Of a stretch of 20,511 nt of DNA, positions 8,515 to 15,397 are shown one piece after another; the stretch's first letter is position 1, and the number at the start of each line of letters is the position of its first letter. The DNA is from JBCCTX01 sp964468435 (GTDB taxonomy: Bacteria; Bacteroidota; Bacteroidia; J057): contig CAYXVE010000075.1 in assembly GCA_964468435.1 (NCBI GenBank), forward strand, positions 1 to 20,511, in the 5' to 3' direction. Under the pieces are notes generated by a model. The model worked only from the letters and a program-made list of their open reading frames with translations, was not told where the DNA came from and did no database searches. The position numbers and the translations under genes are program-made.

Positions 8515-9627
8515 TCAATAGGTTGTAATATTTACTTTTTTAGAGGGTGGCTGTTGTGCATTCCTGATAGCTACTTGCTGAGCGAGCGATTGAGCGATAG
8601 TATTAAAAGAGCTACTGAGTATACTATCCTTGTAAATGGTCACGGGTTTCCCGTGGTCAGCATTTTCGGAAATAGCCTGACGTAATGGTATTTGACCCAA
8701 TAGTACTGTTTCGAGGTCTTTTGCCAGCATTTTACCCCCTCCTTCACCAAAAATTGGATATTGTTTGTCAGGAGCATCATCCGGGATAAAGAAGGACATA
8801 TTCTCGATCACACCCAGTACAGGTACTTGTATTTGGGGGGAGCGGAACATCTCAGCCCCTTTCCGGGCATCTGAGATAGCGATTTTTTGCGGAGTTGTGA
8901 TGACCACAACACCGGAAACCGGTAGGGCCTGGACCAGCGTAAGATGAATGTCTCCAGTACCAGGAGGCATGTCGATCAGGAGATAGTCTATTTCTCCCCA
9001 GTTGGTATCAAATATCAATTGACGAAGGGCCTTGGAGGCCATAGGTCCTCTCCATACGATCGCCTGGTCCGGACGCACCAGAACACCAATAGACATGAGT
9101 TTGACGCCATGTCTTTCATAGGGGATCAATTTATCCTGACCATCAATTTGCTCCATCATGGGTCTTTCTCCTTCAAATCCGAACAGTATGGGAATACTTG
9201 GTCCATATATGTCTGCATCTACCAGGCCTACTTTAGCTCCGCTGTTGGCCAAAGCCACTGCAAGATTGGCTGCTATGGTGGACTTTCCGACTCCTCCTTT
9301 TCCAGAAGAAATGGCAATAATATTCTTTACATTGGGCAATACCTGATTACCCTTATCTTCCGTGACCTGAGCCGTCATGTTTACATGTACCTCAGCTTCC
9401 TGATCTACCATGAGTTTTACCGCATTCACACAAGCATTGTGAATAGCTTCCTTCATGGGGCATGCAGGGGTTGTTAACACAACCGTAAAACTTACGTTTT
9501 TCCCATCTATCACAATATCTTTTACCATTCCCAGGCTCACGATATCCTTTTTCAGATCGGGATCATCCACGTGAGAAAGTGCTGCAAGTACTTTTTCCTT
9601 AGTGATTTTCCTACTGTTACCAAACAT
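8515..9627 (-). CDS. mrp: Mrp/ApbC (NBP35-type) Fe-S cluster carrier ATPase
   Basis: This is a 370-residue protein of the usual two-domain form. An N-terminal MIP18/DUF59 domain (about 7-83) has DPDLKKDIVSLGMV and TTPACPMKEAI, including Cys56. The ParA/MinD-type P-loop ATPase follows, with a deviant Walker A SSGKGGVGKST at about 108-117. It also has LVDADIYGPSIP and the switch-like LIDMPPGTGDIHL. In most ApbC/Nbp35 proteins a CxxC follows the ENMS motif and binds a shared [4Fe-4S] cluster. Here the ENMSFFIPDD segment contains no cysteine, and Cys56 and Cys66 are the only cysteines in the protein. From memory, other Bacteroidota homologues look similar. The downstream NifU-domain gene supports a role in Fe-S delivery. 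Confidence 0.93.
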   Translation of the reverse strand: MFGNSRKITKEKVLAALSHVDDPDLKKDIVSLGMVKDIVIDGKNVSFTVVLTTPACPMKEAIHNACVNAVKLMVDQEAEVHVNMTAQVTEDKGNQVLPNVKNIIAISSGKGGVGKSTIAANLAVALANSGAKVGLVDADIYGPSIPILFGFEGERPMMEQIDGQDKLIPYERHGVKLMSIGVLVRPDQAIVWRGPMASKALRQLIFDTNWGEIDYLLIDMPPGTGDIHLTLVQALPVSGVVVITTPQKIAISDARKGAEMFRSPQIQVPVLGVIENMSFFIPDDAPDKQYPIFGEGGGKMLAKDLETVLLGQIPLRQAISENADHGKPVTIYKDSILSSSFNTIAQSLAQQVAIRNAQQPPSKKVNITTY

Positions 9628-9688
9628 AACTTAAAGTATTTCTTTTCAGTTCAACGCCTGATTTGCATCTATGTTCAGGTCATTACAT

Positions 9689-11281
9689 TTATTTAGCATA
9701 GGAGACTGCTCGCTTTTCACGGATTACTGTGACTTTGATATGACCTGGATACTGCATATCTGTCTGTATCTTTTGCGAGATATCAAACGCGAGGTGATCC
9801 GCTTTTTCATCGGATACCTTGTCGGATTCTACGATCACTCTCAATTCTCTACCCGCTTGGATAGCAAATGTTTTTAATACACCCGGATAAGAAAGTGCTA
9901 ACTCTTCTAGTTCTTTTAGCCTTTGTATGTAGCTTTCGACAATTTCTCTCCGTGCTCCCGGGCGCGATCCACTGATCGCATCACATGCCTGTACAATGGG
10001 GGATATTAGGCAGATCATCTCAATTTCATCATGGTGTGCACCGATCGCATTACATACTTCAGGGTGTTCTCCAAATTTTTTCGCCATTTCCATGCCGAGA
10101 AGGGCGTGAGGGAGATCGTTGTGTTCTTCCGCGACCTTGCCGATATCGTGCAGGAGGCCGGCGCGTTTGGACTTTTTGATATCTAGTCCCAATTCAGCAG
10201 CCATGATGGCGCAGAGATTGGCTACTTCTCTGGAGTGCTTGAGCAAGTTCTGTCCGTAGGAAGAGCGATACTTCATTCTACCGATTAATTTAATCAGTTC
10301 AGGTCTAAGGCCGTGAATACCCAAGTCAATGACCGTACGTTCTCCGGTTTCGATGATTTCTTCTTCGACCATTTGAGTCGTTTTTTTGACGATTTCCTCG
10401 ATCCGGGCAGGGTGTATCCTGCCATCGGTAACGAGTTTGTGAAGGGAAAGTCTCGCGATTTCCCTCCGCACAGGATCAAATCCTGAAAGGATAATGGCTT
10501 CTGGTGTATCGTCTACGATGATCTCAATACCGGTAGCCATCTCCAACGCCCGGATATTTCGGCCTTCACGACCAATGATACGACCTTTAATCTCATCATT
10601 TTCCAGTGGAAATACGGTTACCGTATTTTCGATCGCATGCTCAGCCGCTGTGCGCTGGATCGTCTCAATGATGATCTTTTTGGCATCCTTTGTTGCCACC
10701 AGTTTGGCTTCTTCGATGATATCTTTGATATATGCAGATGCCTCTGTTTTGGCTTCTGCCTTCAGGGCCTCCATCATATTGGCTTTGGCCTCCTCTGCTG
10801 AGAGACCTGCGATCTTTTCCAGTTCCTTTACCTGTTTCTGACGAAAACTATCTAGTTCAGTAGTCTTTTTTTCTACGATCTGAAGTTGTTTTTCCAAATT
10901 TTCGCGGATCATGTCCACTTGAGTTTGCTCATCTTTGAGATGTTGAGCCTCGGCTTTCAACTTATCCGTCTGAGAGGTAAGATTTGACTCACGCTGCTTG
11001 AGTTTATTTTGCATGATGTCCAGTTTTTCCTTCTGCTTTTTGGCATTCTGCTCAAATTTTGCTTTGAGTTGCTGGTATTTTTCGTTGGCTTTGGCCATTT
11101 TATCCTGTTTGATATTCTCGCCTTTTAGTTCAGCTTGTTGGACAATGCTATCAGCCTTTATCTTTGCATTCTCAATCATTTTGTTATTGGCGGTCGTAAG
11201 CAGGTAGCGGTTGACCACAAATCCGATCACGATACCTACCAGCAAGCAAGCTACAGCAATGATAATAAATGATGTTTCCAT
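9689..11281 (-). CDS. rny: Ribonuclease Y
   Basis: This is a 530-residue endoribonuclease anchored to the inner membrane that starts decay of many mRNAs. The order of parts is typical. A single transmembrane helix covers residues 4-25, and a long charged coiled coil runs to about 210. A KH RNA-binding domain has GRIIGREGRNIRALE at about 233-247. An HD metal-dependent phosphohydrolase domain carries RAGLLHDIGK, with metal ligands His378 and Asp379, preceded by LLKHSREVANL. The length is close to the family norm. The gene lies 120 bases after zapA on the same strand. An intrinsic terminator sits in that gap, so it may also have its own promoter. Confidence 0.95.
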   Translation of the reverse strand: METSFIIIAVACLLVGIVIGFVVNRYLLTTANNKMIENAKIKADSIVQQAELKGENIKQDKMAKANEKYQQLKAKFEQNAKKQKEKLDIMQNKLKQRESNLTSQTDKLKAEAQHLKDEQTQVDMIRENLEKQLQIVEKKTTELDSFRQKQVKELEKIAGLSAEEAKANMMEALKAEAKTEASAYIKDIIEEAKLVATKDAKKIIIETIQRTAAEHAIENTVTVFPLENDEIKGRIIGREGRNIRALEMATGIEIIVDDTPEAIILSGFDPVRREIARLSLHKLVTDGRIHPARIEEIVKKTTQMVEEEIIETGERTVIDLGIHGLRPELIKLIGRMKYRSSYGQNLLKHSREVANLCAIMAAELGLDIKKSKRAGLLHDIGKVAEEHNDLPHALLGMEMAKKFGEHPEVCNAIGAHHDEIEMICLISPIVQACDAISGSRPGARREIVESYIQRLKELEELALSYPGVLKTFAIQAGRELRVIVESDKVSDEKADHLAFDISQKIQTDMQYPGHIKVTVIREKRAVSYAK

Positions 11282-11301
11282 ATATGTAAAACATTAAGAT
11301 T

Positions 11302-11329
11302 AAAAAAAAACACAAACCCCAAATGGGTT
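11302..11329 (-). terminator. Rho-independent terminator between zapA and rny
   Basis: On the minus strand a short hairpin, AACCC / loop ATTTG / GGGTT (11315-11329), is followed by TTGTG and then nine consecutive Ts (11302-11310). It ends the zapA-side transcript or the putative small RNA just 21 bases before the rny start codon. Since zapA and rny are co-directional, it implies a separate short transcript or attenuation into rny. Confidence 0.6.
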
Positions 11330-11401
11330 ATGACGTGTACAAAAGCGGAGCTTTTCAGACTCACAGCCAACAATAATAAGTGGGATGAGATTGAGGTTGG
11401 A
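11302..11401 (-). ncRNA. Candidate small RNA between zapA and rny, possibly 6S RNA (ssrS)
   Basis: Read on the minus strand, the zapA-rny gap folds into a discrete unit. The segment AACCTCAA (11391-11398), just after the zapA stop, pairs with TTGGGGTT (11315-11322) as an 8-bp closing stem with one G-U. The interior contains the hairpin AAAAGC-TCC-GCTTTT (11341-11355), flanked by GTG/CAC pairing, and large unpaired stretches lie between. The same 3' arm can instead form a terminator hairpin followed by nine Us. A closing stem, a large internal bubble and an apical hairpin are the plan of 6S RNA, which binds RNA polymerase holoenzyme. In proteobacteria ssrS also lies next to zapA. The call rests on position and hand folding only. 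The 5' end is not defined and may lie inside zapA. Confidence 0.45.
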
Positions 11402-11704
11402 CTAAGCACTGTGTAATAACTGGATGGTATGGTCAAGTTTTTGATCCAATGCTTCTAATTCGTCTTGAATATGGTTTAAGTTCCTAGCGTCGGTATTTTT
11501 TTCCTTGAGAAACACGGTCATGATTTCAAGACAACACATGATAGCAATATCTACATCGTCCTGTGTTTTGTATTCTGCTTTGAAATCGCGCATTTTTATA
11601 TCGATCAACTGCGCAGCTTCCTGTATTACCGCAGCTTCTTCACTATCTACTCTTGCGGGGAACTTTCTTCCAAATATATTTATATTGATAGAATGTTTTT
11701 CCAA
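11402..11704 (-). CDS. zapA: Cell division protein ZapA
   Basis: This is a 100-residue ZapA, which bundles FtsZ filaments at the division ring. The N-terminal ININIFGRKFPARVDSEEAA is the typical globular head, and a C-terminal coiled-coil tail (about 65-100) drives tetramer formation. The start is a TTG at 11704. It is preferred because GGAGG lies nine bases upstream and no ATG precedes the conserved head. The gene follows the small coiled-coil gene by 22 bases and probably forms an operon with it. The order coiled-coil protein, zapA, rny agrees with what I recall of other Bacteroidota. Confidence 0.88.
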   Translation of the reverse strand: MEKHSININIFGRKFPARVDSEEAAVIQEAAQLIDIKMRDFKAEYKTQDDVDIAIMCCLEIMTVFLKEKNTDARNLNHIQDELEALDQKLDHTIQLLHSA

Positions 11705-11710
11705 TGCTCA

Positions 11711-11719
11711 CTTCCTCCC
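11711..11719 (-). promoter_or_regulatory. Shine-Dalgarno site supporting the TTG start of zapA
   Basis: Minus-strand GGGAGGAAG lies between the upstream stop codon and the TTG at 11704, with the GGAGG core nine bases before the start. Strong Shine-Dalgarno sites are uncommon in Bacteroidota, and most genes in this window lack one. The site may compensate for the weak TTG start. Confidence 0.55.
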
Positions 11720-11726
11720 AGTCTTA

Positions 11727-12020
11727 TTATTCCTGCACACCAAAATATTTCAAACAAATATCTATTTCTTTTAAGTATTGATCGATTTTATCGTTCAATC
11801 CTTCATGGTTCAATTGTTGATTCAGACCTTTGATCATTTTTGCAGCTTCGTATTTCTCCATAAGCTTATCATAGGCCTTCTCCTGTTCGCTCAATGACTG
11901 ACGAAGATTATTCACTTCTTGAGTCAATTCGTCATTTTTTACCTGGAGTTTTCTGATAAGCTGTTCCAGTTGACTTACCTTGTCATTGAGTTGTCTTAGG
12001 TGTTGAACGAGCTTATCCAT
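11727..12020 (-). CDS. Small coiled-coil protein, ZapB-like
   Basis: This 97-residue protein is almost entirely helical heptads, for example LVQHLRQLNDKVSQLEQLI and LTQEVNNLRQSLSEQEKAYD, over residues 3-70. A short helical tail follows (INQYLKEID-like text, ending LKYFGVQE). There is no signal peptide or membrane helix. Composition and position directly before zapA suggest a ZapB-like partner that bridges ZapA and the division ring. Coiled coils align poorly, so the name rests on context rather than sequence identity. A 9-bp perfect inverted repeat sits three bases before its ATG and could hinder translation initiation. Confidence 0.72.
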   Translation of the reverse strand: MDKLVQHLRQLNDKVSQLEQLIRKLQVKNDELTQEVNNLRQSLSEQEKAYDKLMEKYEAAKMIKGLNQQLNHEGLNDKIDQYLKEIDICLKYFGVQE

Positions 12021-12023
12021 GCA

Positions 12024-12053
12024 CTAAAATGCTTATAAATTTTAGCATTTTAG
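12024..12053 (-). promoter_or_regulatory. Inverted repeat directly upstream of the ZapB-like gene
   Basis: CTAAAATGC (12024-12032) and GCATTTTAG (12045-12053) are perfect 9-bp inverted repeats with a 12-base A/T loop. In the RNA the hairpin ends three bases before the start codon at 12020. It would cover the ribosome-binding region. A tandem octamer (CTACTAAA twice) lies beside it at 12055-12070. It could be an operator, a translational hairpin or a weak terminator of the upstream flavoprotein gene. No poly-U tract follows, which argues against a terminator. Confidence 0.4.
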
Positions 12054-12080
12054 TCTACTAAACTACTAAATTCTCCTTCA

Positions 12081-12752
12081 CTATTCAAAAAAAACTGCTA
12101 CTTCATCCAGAGATTTACGGCTTATATCTGGTACCTTAACATCCTTTGCGGGATAACCTACTGGTATTAACAGAAAAGGCCGTTCATTATCAGGGCGTTC
12201 CAGAATTTTCCCTAAAAATTTCATCGGACTGGGTGTATGGGTAAGCGCTACCAGACCTGACATGTGGATAGCTGTAAGAAGCATCCCCGTGGCTATTCCC
12301 ACAGACTCATTTACGTAATAATTATTGCGTTTCTCCCCATCTTCCAGATCATAGATTTTACGAAAGACTATGATGAGCCAGGGTGCTATCTCCAGAAACG
12401 GTTTGTGCCAGTCTGTCCCAAATGCTTTGAGATCATCCAGCCATTCATCGGACATCCTCCCGTGATAGTTGATGTATTCTTCTTTTTCTGCAGCTTCCCG
12501 AATTTTTGACTTGATTGAGTCATTGCACACCGCACAGAAAGTCCAGGGCTGCTTATGCGCACCAGAAGGAGCTGTGGAAGCTGTCATGATGATATGCTCG
12601 ATGACTTTTTTGGGAACAGAATCTCCCGAAAATACCCTGACTGTACGTCGTTGATTCATGTGCTCATAGAAATCACGACTTATACGTATCATCTCTTTGA
12701 GTGATATCCAGGGATGTTGGTATCCCACAAAGGTCTGTTTTTGCTCATTCAT
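12081..12752 (-). CDS. Iodotyrosine-deiodinase-like nitroreductase-family flavoprotein
   Basis: This is a 223-residue FMN protein of the nitroreductase fold. RRTVRVFS at residues 35-42 is the FMN phosphate-binding segment, and STAPSGAHKQPWTF (59-72) and LIPVGYP further on are also family motifs. The lid segment EEYINYHGRM...GTDWHKPFL carries Glu92, Tyr96 and Lys117. Their spacing (+4 and +21) is the same as in the three residues of mammalian iodotyrosine deiodinase that grip the zwitterion of halotyrosine. A bacterial enzyme of this group is known from Haliscomenobacter. It would reductively dehalogenate iodo- or bromotyrosine. The longer reading frame to 12779 begins with TTG and adds nine residues; the ATG at 12752 is preferred. 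Substrate use here is inferred. Confidence 0.85.
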   Translation of the reverse strand: MNEQKQTFVGYQHPWISLKEMIRISRDFYEHMNQRRTVRVFSGDSVPKKVIEHIIMTASTAPSGAHKQPWTFCAVCNDSIKSKIREAAEKEEYINYHGRMSDEWLDDLKAFGTDWHKPFLEIAPWLIIVFRKIYDLEDGEKRNNYYVNESVGIATGMLLTAIHMSGLVALTHTPSPMKFLGKILERPDNERPFLLIPVGYPAKDVKVPDISRKSLDEVAVFFE

Positions 12753-12839
12753 ACCCTTATATTTCTCAGATATGAACAAGTTAATGCTATTTTCCCAGAA
12801 AAAAATGTCGCAAATAGCTTTCAGGAGGATTCTGCAGAT

Positions 12840-13115
12840 TCATTTGCGGGCTGCCTGTATAATCGAAGTACTGTAATCCAGAGATATGGCCTGCATGATC
12901 ATATCCTGAATCAATGGAAATATCCAGATTATGGCGTAAATCAATCCTATCATACCAGCCAGCATGATCATTATAAAGATTGTCGTAGTGCGTGTGATCA
13001 ATTTTTTTTCTGGAAGAGTATCAACCCCTTGATCCATAAAGGGATCATCCCAGGAATCCAGGTCGTAGTGCTCTGGCCATAGATGGCGATGTTGTGAGTA
13101 GATAGTCCTTTTCAT
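12840..13115 (-). CDS. Small membrane protein, function unknown
   Basis: This 91-residue reading frame has a polar, His/Asp/Trp-rich N-terminus (HRHLWPEHYDLDSWDDPFMD). A strong transmembrane helix lies at about residues 45-70 (IFIMIMLAGMIGLIYAIIWI), followed by a short tail. No family was recognised. It is preferred over the overlapping plus-strand frame at 12714-13082 because it has a hydrophobic helix with a positive preceding flank and a Bacteroidota-like A/T leader before its ATG. It is divergent from the next membrane protein, 170 bases away. It could be a non-conserved open frame. Confidence 0.5.
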   Translation of the reverse strand: MKRTIYSQHRHLWPEHYDLDSWDDPFMDQGVDTLPEKKLITRTTTIFIMIMLAGMIGLIYAIIWIFPLIQDMIMQAISLDYSTSIIQAARK

Positions 13116-13285
13116 GCTTAATGGTTTAAATTAGGTGGTAGATGGCATGTAAGCTCACAGCTGGTAGATCGTAGCAGAACATTAATCGTATGTACAATAA
13201 TCAAATGAGAGAGCCACATAGCTCAGCCCATTATGTGCTACCATTTTCCAACTACTTAGCCCTTCAATACGTCATATAAAAGATA

Positions 13286-13963
13286 ATGAATAAAAGGAAT
13301 AAAATGAAGCCTTTTGTGAAGCTTTTAATACTGATTTTTCAGTTACTAATCATGTTCATGCTGCCTATTTGGATGATGATCAGAGGGTCGGTTTTTTTGT
13401 ACGAACAGTATCAACTCAATCCCTGGCTGTCTATGCTTTTGATGTCTGGGTTAGTATTTTTGGTTCTCCTGGTTTATATTATCATGATATGGGACTGGCT
13501 ATTTGGTTCCCAGCATCTCAACCGCAATACGATCAGGGTAAAAATGTGGATTGTGGGAATCATGCTGTTTGTGTTTACGGGATTTACCTTGTTTTATCTA
13601 TCTGGTAAAAATGCCAAAACTGAATCGGTCAGAAAAGAATACAAGCGCTTACACCCTTTTTTAAGGCTAGCAGTTGGCACCTGGGTGCTGATCGACAGAG
13701 ATGTCCTTATAACAGATGGAAGCAGGTTCCCCGAGGATTATCAGAAGATGGGACTCAGAGCAAAAGGCAATTCACTTCACTATAAGCAAAAAACCGGATA
13801 CACACATGCGATGGATCTCAGGACAAAGGGAAGTAATGAAATCAGAAACTTCATGCTGAAAGCATATTTTTGGAGCATGGGTTTCAATACGTTACATCAT
13901 ACAGGCACTGCAGATCACCTGCATATATCACTGAGTGTTCACGACAGGCCTGGAGCGATCTAA
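13286..13963 (+). CDS. Three-helix membrane protein with M15-peptidase-like C-terminal domain
   Basis: This 225-residue protein has three transmembrane helices at about residues 10-33, 48-72 and 86-106. A soluble C-terminal domain of about 115 residues follows. The soluble part contains GNSLHYKQKTGYTHAMDLRT (161-180) and, near the end, TGTADHLHISL (206-216). This resembles the S-x-H...G-x-A-x-D and H-x-H zinc-binding motifs of VanY/M15 D-Ala-D-Ala peptidases. His165 or His174, Asp177 and His213 would be the ligands. The first motif is stretched by about six residues relative to the canonical form, so activity is uncertain. The start may be Met1 or Met7. It converges on the EAD11-like gene with 21 bases between. 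The gene itself is likely real; the peptidase assignment is tentative. Confidence 0.7.
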   Translation: MNKRNKMKPFVKLLILIFQLLIMFMLPIWMMIRGSVFLYEQYQLNPWLSMLLMSGLVFLVLLVYIIMIWDWLFGSQHLNRNTIRVKMWIVGIMLFVFTGFTLFYLSGKNAKTESVRKEYKRLHPFLRLAVGTWVLIDRDVLITDGSRFPEDYQKMGLRAKGNSLHYKQKTGYTHAMDLRTKGSNEIRNFMLKAYFWSMGFNTLHHTGTADHLHISLSVHDRPGAI

Positions 13964-13984
13964 GGGGACATATTACCAGGTGGT

Positions 13985-15397
13985 CTATATGTTAGCTTTT
14001 GGGATCTGTTCGCTGAATTCCAATAATGCTAGCACCATTCTCCCTTTTTCCTGCCGGATGATCTCGTATGTAACAGCATTATTTCGAATGCTGTTGGCCA
14101 AGTCATTCCATTGATACTGGAGTATAATAATTTCATTAACCGTAAAAGATACATCTAAAGATTGAGAGGCTACTTCTTTGAGTAATTCGATGGCTTGCTC
14201 AATCTGATTCTGCTCGATCAGGTTTTTGATGAGCGTCTTTTTATCTCCTGCTTCTTTCCGGTCCAGTATTTGTCTGACCTTGCTAAACAACCCAGGATTG
14301 ACGAGTTCCATGACATATTGCACATAATCATAGTCTTCGGGATTTGCCCATTGGTCGTATTGAAAGACTCGAATCAGGATATTGAGTAAAATATTTTCAG
14401 ATTGAACGGAGTCTCCCGATGTGATGAGGGTTTGGGTTTTGGCTTCAAGATGCTGTCTGAGCAAAGAACTCCGGGTATTGGATGTATTTGGCATTTCGTC
14501 CAGAGTCAGGTGCCCTTTTTTGAGGCTCCGGGCGATCTCGATGATATGGGATTTCTCGGCATGTAGCCGGAGGAGGTTGATCCGGAAGTTTCGGACTACA
14601 TTATCGCTTCGCTCGGCGCTGTTTTGGCAAATCAGATACCATGCTTCCAGCTTGCGATTCCGCTTACGTCCCAGGAAATGTCGATGATGCAGGAGTTCAT
14701 AGGCGGTTTGTGTAGCTTTAATCTCTTCCGCTCCCATAAAAGCGTAAGCCGATGTCACCTGAGCGGCGAGGTTTTTTTCTTTTTCTGAGAAAATAGCCAC
14801 CATCATAGGGGTACCAGCTTGTACCCACCAGTCTGGAATGGATCGCGTGCGAAAGATTTTACGGTACGTAGTAGCCTCCAGATATTTATATGCGATTCTG
14901 GGGCCTACCATATACAGTGGTGTCAATCCACAATCACAGGAAGGGTCTTTGTGATATGCACAGGTAGTTTGCATGCATACCGGAAGGTGAAACAGCTCCT
15001 GCTGGATCATCTCAAAATCCTCCTGGCTAGATATCTCTGTTTTGAAACCGATATCCATCCTGCAGATACCTGATGGATCTACAAATATACGCCGGAAAGC
15101 ACATTGTAGGGTTCCCCGGTCATGTAAAGTGGGGAATTTGACAAAATGTCTGGCAAAGCAGTACTGGTTTTCAGCACTAAAAATTTCCTTATCCAGTCCA
15201 TCACGGATTTTAATCACAAGTCTATTCATCGAGCCCTTACTGATGTAGCGGCTTCTTTTCCGGGTTCCGATATCTCCACTGAAATGAATAAATTCTCCTT
15301 CATCTGGTAGGGGCCAGGTAGGCATCAGAATTTTGTGAGTATTCTCTGAAAGATATCCTCGAAGATCAACAAAGGGAAGCTGGAAGTTGAACAGCAT
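13985..15397 (-). CDS. Orphan protein with C-terminal effector-associated domain 11 (EAD11)-like domain
   Basis: This is a soluble 470-residue protein without signal or membrane helices. Residues 386-466 (KNLIEQNQIEQAIELLKEV ... LQYQWNDLANSIRNNAVTYE ... RMVLALLEFSEQI) match the helical pattern of EAD11, a death-like adaptor domain. In bacterial conflict systems such domains pair effectors with NTPase switches through like-with-like contacts. The first 380 residues match no domain I recognise. They start LPFVDLRGYLSE, include a cysteine cluster (Cys141, 146, 154, 156, close to His149) and the segment YMVGPRIAYKYLEATTYR. A helical part (about 225-300, with VRNFRINLLRLHAEK) leads to the EAD. No effector or STAND NTPase is adjacent. 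The N-terminal region could be an unnamed effector or sensor. The EAD call is from memory of the family. Confidence 0.78.
   Translation of the reverse strand: MLFNFQLPFVDLRGYLSENTHKILMPTWPLPDEGEFIHFSGDIGTRKRSRYISKGSMNRLVIKIRDGLDKEIFSAENQYCFARHFVKFPTLHDRGTLQCAFRRIFVDPSGICRMDIGFKTEISSQEDFEMIQQELFHLPVCMQTTCAYHKDPSCDCGLTPLYMVGPRIAYKYLEATTYRKIFRTRSIPDWWVQAGTPMMVAIFSEKEKNLAAQVTSAYAFMGAEEIKATQTAYELLHHRHFLGRKRNRKLEAWYLICQNSAERSDNVVRNFRINLLRLHAEKSHIIEIARSLKKGHLTLDEMPNTSNTRSSLLRQHLEAKTQTLITSGDSVQSENILLNILIRVFQYDQWANPEDYDYVQYVMELVNPGLFSKVRQILDRKEAGDKKTLIKNLIEQNQIEQAIELLKEVASQSLDVSFTVNEIIILQYQWNDLANSIRNNAVTYEIIRQEKGRMVLALLEFSEQIPKANI

Noticed and set aside
8944..9477. 177-codon plus-strand frame opposite mrp
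   Set aside because: It is a shadow of the conserved ATPase domain; no ribosome-binding site or domain.
10494..10841. 115-codon plus-strand frame opposite rny
   Set aside because: It is Ser/Ala/Ile-rich antisense text of a well-supported gene.
12714..13082. Plus-strand frame of 122 codons
   Set aside because: It overlaps the start of the deiodinase-like gene and the small membrane protein on the other strand, has an unlikely His/Tyr-rich composition, and shows no domain or signal.
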